From: Labrys sp. WJW
GTDB taxonomy: Bacteria > Pseudomonadota > Alphaproteobacteria > Rhizobiales > Labraceae
NCBI RefSeq assembly: GCF_001676615.1
Contig: NZ_LYXZ01000070.1
Location: forward strand, 1-64,000
DNA length: 64,000 nucleotides
Direction of reading: 5' to 3'
Shown: positions 43,204 to 51,777 of the stretch, piece after piece
How the letters are laid out: each line of letters begins with the position of its first letter
How positions within the stretch are numbered: the stretch's first letter is position 1
Notes under the pieces: model-generated
What the model was told of the DNA's origin: nothing
The model's database searches: none
Seen by the model: only the letters and a program-made list of their open reading frames with translations
Made by a program: the position numbers and the translations under genes

Positions 43204-45402
43204 TCAGAACGTCTTGCGATAGCCGAGCGTCACCGTGCGGCCCCAGGAATAGACCGGGAGATTGCGCACGGAGGTCGCGGTGGGGTTCTGGAAGCGGGTG
43301 TCGAACAGATTGTCGACGGACACATAGGCCTCGCCGCCCTTCACCGGTGCCGACAGGGCGACGTTCATGGTGGCGCCCGGCTTGATCTTGTAGCGGGTGC
43401 CCTTGAGGTCGATCGCCTTGTCGCGTCCCGAGAAGCCTTCACCCTCCACGCGCACCGACACGCCATTGTCGAAGACGTAGCTGGCATAGAGCGTGCCGCG
43501 GAAGGGGGTGGCGATGCGGTTGTTGGGCAGCCAGCTGTCGAGCTTGCCGTCCTTGTTGGAATCGTAGCGCCCCTCGCGATAGCCGAGCACGGTGCCGATG
43601 GTCAGCTGGTCCGTCGCCGCATATTCGCCGGTGAACTCGCCGCCATAGATGAATTCCTTCTGCTGCGAGATGGTGTTGGTGATGGGGTCGAAGGTCACAC
43701 CCTGGCTGGAGGTGGAGATGAAGCCCGTCAGGCTGCCCTTGAAGCGGTCATGGCTGCCGCGGATGCCGAGTTCGTAATTGTTGACGATCTGGGCTTCGGG
43801 GCTGATGGAGGCATAGGAGACACTCGCGCCGGCGGGAAGGCAGTTCGGCCGAGCGATCGGGCACGCATAGGCCGTCGACAGGCCGGCGCGACGGGTATAG
43901 GCGCCGACGTCGGGCAGGGCGAAGCCCTGCGAGAAGCCGCCGAAGATCTCGCTGGTTTCGGTGAGCTTGAAGGTACCGCCGATGTTGAAGGTCGGCTTGG
44001 AGTAAGTGAAGCTCCCGCCGGTGACGCGCAGCGCCGGCAGCACATATTGTCTGGAGGCGACCACGGTGTAGGCGGCCGGGCGGGTGAAATCGTCGACGTC
44101 GAGGGCGAAATGCTCGAAGCGCACGCCGCCGCGCACGGTGAGGCGGTCGGTCAGCGGCACCTGTAACTGGCCGAAGGCGGCGGTGGTGACCTGCTGCAGC
44201 GGCGTGAAGACATCCTGGCCGTTGGTCAGCGTCTGGTGAGTCTTTTCAAAGATGAGATCGCTGCCCCAGGTGAGCTTGGCGCCCTGCCAGATGGTATCGA
44301 GGGGGGTGTCGATGGTCAGGCTGACACCACCGCGGTCCGAATAGAGCGTGGTCTGGTTATAGGGGCTCGTCGGGTCGGCTGGATTGAAGGAATAGTAGAC
44401 CGGATTGTTGTAGATCGGATCGAAAGTTGAATAATTGAAGCGCTTCTTGATGTTGTTGTAGAAGCCAACGATGTTGAGGCTGCCAAGCGCAAAATCCTTG
44501 TCGCTATAGCGCAGCGACAGGGACTTGGTGTCTTCGAGTACACTCTCTCCCGTATAGGGCCGCGCAAAGTCCGGGCGAGCATAGGGCGGGGAATAGGCGG
44601 TCAGATAGCGCGGCGTCTGGTTGAAGTAGTACCAGCCTGCCGAGAATTCGAGCCGCTTGCCGGCGTCGAAGTCATAGCCGAGCTTGGCGAGAAGGTTGAC
44701 CCGGCCGAAGCGATCGCCGCCGCCCTGGCCCAGCATGGCGTCGGATGGCAGTTCCCGCCCCGAGCCGTCATAGGTGCGACGCCCGAGATAGCCGCTGCCG
44801 CTCAGGACATAATCGAGCCCATTCTCGGCCTTGCCGGAGATGGTTGCGGATAGTTCCGGCGCCACCGAATCCACGGCATTCGCCGTGAAGGCGCGCAGGG
44901 CCGTGTTCACGGTGATACGAGGCTTGCCGGGTTCGGCCTTCTTGGTGATGAAATTGACGGTGCCGCCGGTGGCCCCGGCCCCATAGAGGCTGGAGGCGCC
45001 CGCCACCATCTCGATGCGCTCGATCGAGTTGAGGTCGATCAGGGACAGGATGCGCGAAACGTCCCGCAGGGGCGTACTGAGGGGAACGCCGTCGACCAGC
45101 ACGAGCAGGTCACGGCCGCGATAGCTTTCGGAAGCGCCCGAGACCGTTTGGTTGGAAACCGAAAAGCCCGGCACCAGCTTGGCCAGGGCCGCCGATGCGC
45201 TCGCGCTCTGCTGAAGCTGCTTGTCGATTTCCTGCCTGTCGATCACCTGGACCGATTGCGGAATATCGGAGACGGATCTTTCGGCGCGAGAGGCGGTAAC
45301 GGTAACCGGATCGAGCTCAATCGGCTGCTCCTGCGACTGCTGTGCCAGTGCAGGCGAAACAACCGATAGAAACATGACCGCCGATACGGATATCTTGCCC
45401 AT
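43204..45402 (-). CDS. iutA: TonB-dependent siderophore receptor, IutA/RhtA-like
   Basis: A 732-residue outer-membrane receptor. Signal MGKISVSAVMFLSVVSPALA is followed by a TonB box-like DPVTVTASRAERSVSD, the plug domain (VIDRQEIDKQLQQSASASAA, SYRGRDLLVLVDGVPLSTPL, LNSIERIEMVAGASSLYGAG ATGGTVNFITKK region) and a 22-strand barrel ending GRTVTLGYRKTF with terminal Phe. The plug fits aerobactin/rhizobactin receptors. It begins a unit with ORF122 and rhtX. No good ribosome site is close to the ATG (GGAGG lies 16 bases upstream), so translation initiation may be unusual. Confidence 0.92.
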   Translation of the reverse strand: MGKISVSAVMFLSVVSPALAQQSQEQPIELDPVTVTASRAERSVSDIPQSVQVIDRQEIDKQLQQSASASAALAKLVPGFSVSNQTVSGASESYRGRDLLVLVDGVPLSTPLRDVSRILSLIDLNSIERIEMVAGASSLYGAGATGGTVNFITKKAEPGKPRITVNTALRAFTANAVDSVAPELSATISGKAENGLDYVLSGSGYLGRRTYDGSGRELPSDAMLGQGGGDRFGRVNLLAKLGYDFDAGKRLEFSAGWYYFNQTPRYLTAYSPPYARPDFARPYTGESVLEDTKSLSLRYSDKDFALGSLNIVGFYNNIKKRFNYSTFDPIYNNPVYYSFNPADPTSPYNQTTLYSDRGGVSLTIDTPLDTIWQGAKLTWGSDLIFEKTHQTLTNGQDVFTPLQQVTTAAFGQLQVPLTDRLTVRGGVRFEHFALDVDDFTRPAAYTVVASRQYVLPALRVTGGSFTYSKPTFNIGGTFKLTETSEIFGGFSQGFALPDVGAYTRRAGLSTAYACPIARPNCLPAGASVSYASISPEAQIVNNYELGIRGSHDRFKGSLTGFISTSSQGVTFDPITNTISQQKEFIYGGEFTGEYAATDQLTIGTVLGYREGRYDSNKDGKLDSWLPNNRIATPFRGTLYASYVFDNGVSVRVEGEGFSGRDKAIDLKGTRYKIKPGATMNVALSAPVKGGEAYVSVDNLFDTRFQNPTATSVRNLPVYSWGRTVTLGYRKTF

Positions 45403-45575
45403 GATGAATTTTTAGACCTCCAGCCACTCTCGATCCGAAACTAAGTTATATTTGGTGATTTCAAGCGGATATCTGTTGTATATTCATAGTATATTCCCAG
45501 TTTGTAACGATTATAATCTGGGATAAGATGTCATATACTTCTGGATATCGGCCCTTTCGCGTTCTATATTGACGA
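45403..45575. promoter_or_regulatory. Divergent iutA / AraC control region with direct repeats
   Basis: The AT-rich 173-base spacer contains GTATATTC twice (45478-45485 and 45489-45496), spaced exactly 11 bp apart, one helical turn. AraC-family activators often bind such direct half-sites. A dyad cccag/ctggg (about 45496-45522) and a third partial copy in the tcatatact stretch (45531-45539) lie nearby. Confidence 0.5.
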
Positions 45576-46694
45576 GTGGTCTTACTTGTCGAGTTGTTTG
45601 AATTCTTGGACTTGGGCGCATTGATTGATGGACTGAAGCGAACTGGAGGCGCGGATCACGCCGTTTTGACACCGCGAGAGCCTTTTGCGGGAAGGCTGCG
45701 GCCTGTCTGGTTGCTTGGGCACGGGCTGACGAGCGAGGAACTGGCGCTGGTCGAGTTGCGGGCGAGCGGGCGCATGGCCGCACATCGCAGGCTCGGCCCG
45801 TCGGACCCGGTCTTGCTCGGCGCCCGGGCATTGCTACGGCTTGAGCCCGATATCGGTCCGATCTCCTGCTTTTCTCCGCTCCAGGATCGAGAACTCCGCC
45901 TGGATGCCGCCGAACTCGGGGCGGGCGGTGTGCTGCTGCGGCCCTCCAATGGCCGGATGGAGGTCGAGCGTGACGGGCAGCGCACCGTCGTCTCCGCCAG
46001 GGAGGCCATTTTCCTGGCCGCCGGCCGGCCGGCCGGTCTGTGGCTACGGCATGTCGACCGTGTCGATTGCCTCGTCCTGGCAAACGAACGCATCACCGAG
46101 AACATGCTCGAATGCTCGGCCATGCTGCGGGTCTTCCCGCAAAACAACGACACGCTGGTGCTGCTCGGCAATTATGGCGCGGCGCTGATGCGGGGCCTGC
46201 TGCCGATGAGCGGACCGGTGCTGCTGCAGCATGCCTGCGCCTATATGGGCGATCTCGTCGACATCCTGTGCGGCGAGGCCGAGGCCCAGGCGCCCCATAC
46301 CGTGCAGGATCGCGCGGCCGCGCGCCTGAACGCCATCAAGTCGGATATCGAAGCCCATCTCGACGACCAGGCGCTCAATGCCAGCCAGATCGCCCTGCGG
46401 CACGGCATCAGCACACGCTATCTCCAGAAACTGTTCGAGGGGGAAGGCGAGACCTTTTCGGAATTCGTACTGCAGCGCCGGCTGGACAGGGCGATGCGTC
46501 GCCTGCAGTCGCCCGACGAGCGCAAGCGCTCGATCAGCGAGATCGCCTTCGATGTCGGTTTCGGCGACCTGTCCTATTTCAACCGCACCTTCCGCAGGCG
46601 CTTCGATACCTCACCGCGCCTGGTGCGCGCCAAGCACCGCTCCGTATCCGCTGGCCCTGCGGGGAACGAATTGCCGGATGCGGGCAGCGCTTGA
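45576..46694 (+). CDS. AraC-family regulator of the siderophore locus (RhrA-like)
   Basis: A 372-residue regulator with an unannotated N-terminal domain and a C-terminal AraC double HTH: LNASQIALRHGISTRYLQKL FEGEG, then RSISEIAFDVGFGDLSYFNR TFRRRF region (about residues 270-355). In Sinorhizobium the AraC protein RhrA activates rhizobactin synthesis and uptake genes under iron limitation; position here, divergent from the receptor, supports the same role. No ATG is available before residue 67, so I take the GTG at 45576; the true start may differ by some codons. Confidence 0.87.
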   Translation: MVLLVELFEFLDLGALIDGLKRTGGADHAVLTPREPFAGRLRPVWLLGHGLTSEELALVELRASGRMAAHRRLGPSDPVLLGARALLRLEPDIGPISCFSPLQDRELRLDAAELGAGGVLLRPSNGRMEVERDGQRTVVSAREAIFLAAGRPAGLWLRHVDRVDCLVLANERITENMLECSAMLRVFPQNNDTLVLLGNYGAALMRGLLPMSGPVLLQHACAYMGDLVDILCGEAEAQAPHTVQDRAAARLNAIKSDIEAHLDDQALNASQIALRHGISTRYLQKLFEGEGETFSEFVLQRRLDRAMRRLQSPDERKRSISEIAFDVGFGDLSYFNRTFRRRFDTSPRLVRAKHRSVSAGPAGNELPDAGSA

Positions 46695-46778
46695 GCGTAG
46701 GCTGCCCCGGTTCGCGGCCATCCGCATCGGCGGCCTCGAATCATCGGCCAGAATCGGCCGTCTCGCCGATACCCGGCT

Positions 46779-47288
46779 TCAGTGGGCGGTGGCCGAGGGC
46801 GGCTTCATCCGCGTCATGGTATCCAGGGCGCACGGGCTGACGGGGGCGATGAACAGCCCGACCCTTGCGAGGGCCTTGGCCAGGGCGGTGGTGGCATCGA
46901 GCGCCCGGTGCAGCCCGTCGCTCTTCAACAGGTAGGAGGCAGCGTGAAGCAACTGGACCCTGTCGTCGCGCTGCGCCGCATCGACCATGGCCAGCACCAG
47001 GCACTCGTCGCGGCACAGGGCCCGGCAGGCGGCCGGACGCCAGCCGATCTCGTTGTCGGCCGTCGCCCGCAGCGTGCGCACGAAATGATGGAACTCGCCG
47101 AACAGCGGCTTGGCGTTTTCTTCCGGCATTTCGCGCGCCAGCCCTTCCCAGGCGATGTCCCAGCAGGCGGCATCGCCGGTGGCATAACCCGCCATCCAGC
47201 AGCGAAAGACGGAAAAGAGCAGGTTCTCGGCCGGAGCGTCGATATGATAGCCGACGGGGCGAGCGACATCGGGGCTTGGCAGGGTCAT
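46779..47288 (-). CDS. Unknown 169-residue cysteine-containing protein
   Basis: A soluble protein with no signal peptide that I cannot assign to a family. It contains FSVFRCWMAGYATGDAACWD, IAWEGLAREMPEENAKPLFG, EFHHFVRTLR and a cysteine group AACRALCRDECLVLAMVDAA at about residues 85-104 (C-x3-C-x3-C). The second half is helical (LLHAASYLLKSDGLHRALDA, TTALAKALARVGLFI). Helical content and cysteine/histidine spacing would allow metal or cofactor binding, but that is a guess. It converges on the AraC gene; it may be part of the iron locus or independent. ATG at 47288 chosen; a 22-codon upstream extension lacks support. Confidence 0.7.
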   Translation of the reverse strand: MTLPSPDVARPVGYHIDAPAENLLFSVFRCWMAGYATGDAACWDIAWEGLAREMPEENAKPLFGEFHHFVRTLRATADNEIGWRPAACRALCRDECLVLAMVDAAQRDDRVQLLHAASYLLKSDGLHRALDATTALAKALARVGLFIAPVSPCALDTMTRMKPPSATAH

Positions 47289-47455
47289 GATGGTGTCCTT
47301 CAATCCGCGGGGTTCAAGGTCCCGGCATTGGCAACGGCGCGCATAGGACCACACCGAACTGATTTGTTCAAGAAAATCTCTTTTTATTTCAATAGTTTAT
47401 AGGAATTCCAGGGTGCGCGGACGGTCGCTTGCCCGCGGGGTTCGAGCGGCAGCGG

Positions 47456-48394
47456 TCAGCCGTGCCGTGCTGCTCCGCCTGCCGGAAGTTCGCGCTTCTC
47501 GCGGCTGCGGACCTCGGCCGTCTGCGCCAGGATCCAGTCCCGGAACACCTTGATCTTGGGCGTCGTGCGCCGCGCCTCGGCGTGCACCAGCCAGTAGCCA
47601 TCACCATCGGAGCCGGTGATGTCGAAGGGCTGGATCAACTGGCCCTTGTCGAGGAAGGCTGTGTAGAGGTTGTGCGTGAGCATCGCCGCGCCCTGGTCGG
47701 TGATCGCCGCAGTCGCCTCATAGGCCTGGGTGCCGAAGGTCGGGCCGGGGATCACGCGATCCGGCTCGAATCTGGTGCCCGCCGCCCTGAACCAGACTTC
47801 CCACCAGGGATCCTGCGGGCAGCACAGGGGAACCTTGTAGAGGTCCTCGGGCACGCGGATGCCGCCGACCTTTTCCGCCAATGCGGGGCTCAGCATCGGC
47901 GCATAATCGGCCTTGAACAGGTAATGGGCCGCCAGCCCGGGCCATTTTCCGGCGCCGACACGGATGCCGACATCCACATTTTCGCGGGCGATGTCGAGGG
48001 AGCGCGATGCGATGTCCATCTTCACGGCCAGGCCGGGATACATCAACTGGAATGTTCCGAGGCGGACGGCAAGCCAGTTCGACGCAAAGGTGTCGATGGT
48101 CGTGACCGAGAGCACGCCGGATGCGCCGCCCTTGGTTGCGAACCAGGCGTCCGACAGGGTTGAAAACACACTCGAGACCAGAGGGGCAAGCTGTTCGCCG
48201 GCCTCGGTCAGCCTGATCTGCCTTGTTTTTCTTATGAAAAGCGGTGTTCCGGCGCGTTCTTCGAGAACCTTGATCTGATAGCTGGCGGCCGATTGGGTCA
48301 TGCCGAGCTCCTCGGCCGCCTTGGTGAAGCTGCCGAGCCGCGCGGCGGCTTCAAAGACCCTGATGGCGCCCAGCGGCGGCAAGTCCCAATGCAT
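47456..48394 (-). CDS. LysR-family regulator, GcvA-like
   Basis: A 312-residue LysR-type regulator. HTH region: PPLGAIRVFEAAARLGSFTK, AAEELGMTQSAASYQIKVLE, ERAGTPLFIRKTRQIRLTEA. The effector domain has VLSVTTIDTFASNWLAVRLG, FQLMYPGLAVKMDIASRSLD and IARENVDVGIRVGAGKWPGL, a GcvA/AmpR-group pattern. It is divergent from a DUF1127 gene. In Brucella the LysR regulator VtlR controls small DUF1127 proteins and an AbcR RNA; whether this is an orthologue I cannot tell. Confidence 0.9.
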   Translation of the reverse strand: MHWDLPPLGAIRVFEAAARLGSFTKAAEELGMTQSAASYQIKVLEERAGTPLFIRKTRQIRLTEAGEQLAPLVSSVFSTLSDAWFATKGGASGVLSVTTIDTFASNWLAVRLGTFQLMYPGLAVKMDIASRSLDIARENVDVGIRVGAGKWPGLAAHYLFKADYAPMLSPALAEKVGGIRVPEDLYKVPLCCPQDPWWEVWFRAAGTRFEPDRVIPGPTFGTQAYEATAAITDQGAAMLTHNLYTAFLDKGQLIQPFDITGSDGDGYWLVHAEARRTTPKIKVFRDWILAQTAEVRSREKRELPAGGAARHG

Positions 48395-48498
48395 GATGCA
48401 TCAATCCAGTTGATGCATACTACGCGACGTTCGATTGGAATCCAAGGCTTGGCGGCGGCAGGATGCCTCCATCGCTCCAGGTCGAAAGGACCACGAAC

Positions 48499-48669
48499 AT
48501 GACGAAACATATCAAGCGCTACAGGCTTTCGCTCCTCGACTTCTTCGCCGCGCCGTTCCGGCCCCGCGCCTCTCGTCAACTCGATCCCCGCGATCTCGGC
48601 GACCACCTGAAGCGCGACCTGGGCCTGATCGATGGAAACCGGGCCGTCGGCGGCGTCCGCTGGCGGTGA
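48499..48669 (+). CDS. DUF1127-type small protein
   Basis: A 56-residue basic protein: MTKHIKRYRLSLLDFFAAPF, then RQLDPRDLGDHLKRDLGLID. The LDPRDLGDHLKRDLGL segment is a variant of the DUF1127 pattern L-x-D-R-x-L-x-D-I-G-L. AGGA lies 8 bases upstream of the ATG. Small DUF1127 proteins in alphaproteobacteria have been tied to RNA turnover and phosphate or fucose use. It is divergent from a LysR gene, as in the Brucella VtlR regulon. Confidence 0.75.
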   Translation: MTKHIKRYRLSLLDFFAAPFRPRASRQLDPRDLGDHLKRDLGLIDGNRAVGGVRWR

Positions 48670-48737
48670 CCCGCATCGGCGAGGGCAGGGGACCCGATGG
48701 GAAAGACCCGATCGGGGAGAGATCGGAGATCGCCACC

Positions 48738-49343
48738 ATGAAGAAAACGTCCGAGGCGCTCGAACAATGCCGCCAGACCATCCAATCCTATGAGGGTTGC
48801 GCGGATCGCTACTATGCCCGCATTCCCGAAATGCCGAATCCGCGCGACCAGGCGGCATTGCGGCGCATCGCTGAAATGGCGGGAGATGGCGGGCTGATCC
48901 TGGAGGTCGGGTCGGGGCCTGGCCGCGAGGCGGATTTCCTGGAGACGCTCGGCGTCACGGTGCGCCGCACCGATGCGACCCGCCGCTTTCTCGAATTGCA
49001 GGCCGCTCGCGGCAAGCATGGCGCACTGCTCAACATCGTCACGGACGATCTCGGCGGTCCTTACGATGCCGTCGTCGGCCTATGCGTGCTGATTCACGTT
49101 CCCCGCGATCGGATCGATCACGTCCTGGCCAAGGTTGCCGGGTCGCTGCGTCCCGGTGCGTCTTTCCTCGTCTCCATGCGCGAGGGCGACGGGGAGACCG
49201 TCGGAAAGTTCCACACGGTCTATTGGCGACGCGATGCGTTTGCCGTGCGGCTCGAACAAGCCGGGCTGACCGTGCTGTGGGATGAGTTTTCCATCGACCC
49301 GGATGGCGACCCCTGGAACACCTTCCTGGCCGTCAAGCCATGA
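48738..49343 (+). CDS. Class I SAM-dependent methyltransferase
   Basis: A 201-residue methyltransferase: motif I GLILEVGSGPGREADFLETL, motif II RRTDATRRFLELQAARG, motif IV GPYDAVVGLCVLIHVPRDRI, and a post-IV segment KVAGSLRPGASFLVSMREGD. The acceptor is unknown. The N-terminal TIQSYEGCADRYYARIPEMP is typical of small-molecule methyltransferases. The ATG at 48738 follows GAGATCGCCACC with a weak ribosome site; it lies 68 bases after the DUF1127 gene and may be co-transcribed. Confidence 0.9.
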   Translation: MKKTSEALEQCRQTIQSYEGCADRYYARIPEMPNPRDQAALRRIAEMAGDGGLILEVGSGPGREADFLETLGVTVRRTDATRRFLELQAARGKHGALLNIVTDDLGGPYDAVVGLCVLIHVPRDRIDHVLAKVAGSLRPGASFLVSMREGDGETVGKFHTVYWRRDAFAVRLEQAGLTVLWDEFSIDPDGDPWNTFLAVKP

Positions 49344-49445
49344 TACCGGCTTTGCCGAGGCGCATTGCGGCTTCGCGGCGTTGACTTTCCCCACCACCGG
49401 GCGCAGACGCAAAGGTTCCCGCCTTTTTTCCCGGTTTGCCTTACG

Positions 49446-50408
49446 ATGCCCAGCCATAAAGTCATCTATGATACCGATCCCGGCGTCGACGACGCCATGG
49501 CGCTGTTCTTCCTGCACTATCATCCGGACATCGAGCTGATCGGCATCACCACCTGCCACGGCAATGCGCCGGTCGAGATCACCACGCGCAACGCGCTCTA
49601 TCTGAAGGAACGCTTCGGCATCGATGCGCCGGTGGCGCGCGGGGCGGCGGGCCCGGTGACGGGAGACGATGCCCATCACGCCGCCGTCGTCCACGGCCAT
49701 AACGGCCTCGGCGAGGTCGAGATCCCTGCCGAGATCGAGGCGCAGGCGATCGACACGCCCGCCCATCGCTTCATCATCGAGACCGTGCGCAAGCATCCCG
49801 GCGAGATCACGCTGCTGGCGGTGGGGCGCATGACCAACCTCGCCCTGGCCCTGCGCGAGGATCCCGAGATCGCCGGCCTGGTCCGCCGGGTGGTGGTGAT
49901 GGGCGGTGCCTTCGGCTATCGCGGACATCTGGGCAACGTCACCCCAGCCGCGGAAGCCAACATCCATGGCGATCCGCATGCCGCCGACGAGATGTTCGCC
50001 GCAGCCTGGCCCGTTACCGTCATCGGCCTCGACGTTACCCACGAAGTGCTGATGCCGCAGGATTATCTGCGCCGGCTGGGCGAGGAGGCCGGCGAGGTCG
50101 GCCGCTTCATCTGGGACATCACCCGCTTCTACGAGAATTTCTATCTCAAGAAAGGGCTGGCCGGCATTTCCGTGCATGATGCCTCGGCGGCGATCTATCT
50201 GGTGGCGCCGGACTTGTTCGAGACCCGCTCCGGCCCGATTCGGGTGGTGTGCGAGGGCCTCGCCTTCGGCCAGACCATCCAGCGCCCGGCAGCGGTCGGT
50301 TTTCCGCCCAATGACTGGGATGGCCGGCCGGATCATGCGGTCTGCATCGACGTCAAGGCCCAGCCCTTGCTCGATCTCTACCGGGAAACCCTGCTGAGAT
50401 CGGCTTAA
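49446..50408 (+). CDS. Inosine/uridine-preferring nucleoside hydrolase
   Basis: A 320-residue N-ribohydrolase that splits nucleosides into base and ribose. The calcium-binding N-terminal signature DTDPGVDDAMALFF (Asp9, Asp11, Asp14, Asp15) is intact. HAAVVHGHNGLGEVEIP, ITLLAVGRMTNLALALREDP, VVMGGAFGYRGHLGNVTPAA EANIHGDP region and a C-terminal GRPDHAVCIDVKAQ follow family pattern. Whether purine or pyrimidine nucleosides are preferred cannot be told. The gene stands alone, ending in a large inverted repeat shared with the convergent flavoprotein gene. Confidence 0.95.
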   Translation: MPSHKVIYDTDPGVDDAMALFFLHYHPDIELIGITTCHGNAPVEITTRNALYLKERFGIDAPVARGAAGPVTGDDAHHAAVVHGHNGLGEVEIPAEIEAQAIDTPAHRFIIETVRKHPGEITLLAVGRMTNLALALREDPEIAGLVRRVVVMGGAFGYRGHLGNVTPAAEANIHGDPHAADEMFAAAWPVTVIGLDVTHEVLMPQDYLRRLGEEAGEVGRFIWDITRFYENFYLKKGLAGISVHDASAAIYLVAPDLFETRSGPIRVVCEGLAFGQTIQRPAAVGFPPNDWDGRPDHAVCIDVKAQPLLDLYRETLLRSA

Positions 50409-50410
50409 AG

Positions 50411-50514
50411 AGCGGACGGGACGTCCGCGGTCCCAGCCCTACCGCTTCCAGCGCGAATCTTGCAGGCCTTGTCCGGGAAACGCCGCGGCTGGGACCGCGG
50501 ACATCTCGTCCGCC
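50411..50514. repeat. Long imperfect inverted repeat between convergent genes
   Basis: Arms at 50411-50438 (agcggacgggacgtccgcgg tcccagcc) and 50487-50514 (ggctgggaccgcggacatct cgtccgcc) pair over about 28 bp with three or so mismatches, around a 48-base centre. Related gggaccgcggac sequences are, as I recall, dispersed in alphaproteobacterial genomes. It would make a strong hairpin in both transcripts, so it can end both genes. Confidence 0.8.
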
Positions 50515-50515
50515 C

Positions 50516-51754
50516 CTACCTGGCGGCCAGCCAGGTTTCGATGCCCTTCGCCGCCGCCACGCCGGTGGCGAAGCAGGCCTGCAGCAGGTAGCCCCCGGTC
50601 GGCGCCTCCCAGTCCAGCATCTCGCCGGCGACGAAGACACCGGGAAGCTTTCGCACCATGAAATGGCCGTCGACCTCGTCGAGCATGATACCGCCGGCGC
50701 TGGAGATCGCGCGTTCGAGGCCGCGCTGCGCCGTCACCTTCAAGCGAACATGCTTGATCAGGCGGGCCAAGGGGACGGGATCGCGCGGCAGCATGTTGCC
50801 GGTGGCCTCGCGCAGCAGGCCGATGGCCGCCGGCGCCAGCTTGGCGGCCTTGCGCAGATAGGTGGAAAGGGACTGGCTGCCTTGAGGCCGGTCGAGCAGG
50901 CGAGCTAGCGCCGTCTCATCGAGATCGGGACGCAGGTCGATCTCGATCTCGGCATGGCCGTGCGTGGCGATCGAACTGCGGATGAGGGGAGAGAGGGCAT
51001 AGATCGCGCCGCCCTCGAGTCCCTGTTCGGTGACGATGGCCTCGCCGCGGCGCGTGGTGCCGGCGATGGAAACGGCAATGCGCTTCAGCGGCTCGCCAGC
51101 CGATTTCTCCGCATAGGCCGGGCTCCAGGCGATTTCGGCGCCGCTGTTCGACGGTGCAAGCTCGGCGACGGTGACGCCGCGGTCGCGCAGCAGCCGGACC
51201 CAGCCGCCATCCGAACCCAGGCGCGGCCAGGAGGCGCCACCGAGGGCGAGCAGCGTCGCAGCGGCTTTGCGATGAAGAGGCTTGTTGTCCGGACCCAGGA
51301 AGACGGGCTTTCCCCCATCGTCCCATCCTGTCCAGCAATGGCGGGTGTGCAGGGTTACACCCAGGCGAGTGAGCCGGGCCAGCCAGGCCCGCAACAAAGG
51401 CGAAGCCTTGAAGCTCTCGGGAAAGATGCGGCCGCTCGAACCGACAAAGGTCTTTTCGCCGAGCCCTTCCGCCCAGGCGACCAGATCGCTCGGCGCGAAG
51501 TCGCGCAATGCGGGTTCGAGGATGCTGCGGGCCGGCCCGTAGCGGGTGAGGAAGCGCTCGAAATCCTCGCCATGTGTAAGGTTGAGCCCGCCGCGGCCTG
51601 CCATCAGGAATTTGCGGGCGGGCGAGGGCATGCGCTCATAAATCGCGACGCTTCGGCCGGCCTGCGCCAATTTCTCGGCGGCGATCAGCCCGGCCGGTCC
51701 TGCGCCGATGATGACGATGTCGCTCAAGTCCGCCACGTCCGTCTTTATTTCCAA
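50516..51754 (-). CDS. HI0933/BaiN-type flavoprotein (TIGR03862-like)
   Basis: A protein of about 412 residues with FAD-binding LSDIVIIGAGPAGLIAAEKL, the family-specific FLMAGRGGLNLTHGEDFERF and GRIFPESFKASPLLRAWLAR, and C-terminal LPGVFVAGEMLDWEAPTGGY LLQACFATG region. Function within the family is not established; some members act on steroid or bile-acid rings. No ATG is near the beginning: a TTG at 51754, a GTG six codons on or a TTG at codon 10 are candidates, so the start is uncertain. It is divergent from the next LysR gene with only about 20 bases between. Confidence 0.85.
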   Translation of the reverse strand: MEIKTDVADLSDIVIIGAGPAGLIAAEKLAQAGRSVAIYERMPSPARKFLMAGRGGLNLTHGEDFERFLTRYGPARSILEPALRDFAPSDLVAWAEGLGEKTFVGSSGRIFPESFKASPLLRAWLARLTRLGVTLHTRHCWTGWDDGGKPVFLGPDNKPLHRKAAATLLALGGASWPRLGSDGGWVRLLRDRGVTVAELAPSNSGAEIAWSPAYAEKSAGEPLKRIAVSIAGTTRRGEAIVTEQGLEGGAIYALSPLIRSSIATHGHAEIEIDLRPDLDETALARLLDRPQGSQSLSTYLRKAAKLAPAAIGLLREATGNMLPRDPVPLARLIKHVRLKVTAQRGLERAISSAGGIMLDEVDGHFMVRKLPGVFVAGEMLDWEAPTGGYLLQACFATGVAAAKGIETWLAAR

Positions 51755-51777
51755 TTCGCATTGTGCTCACTGCCCTC

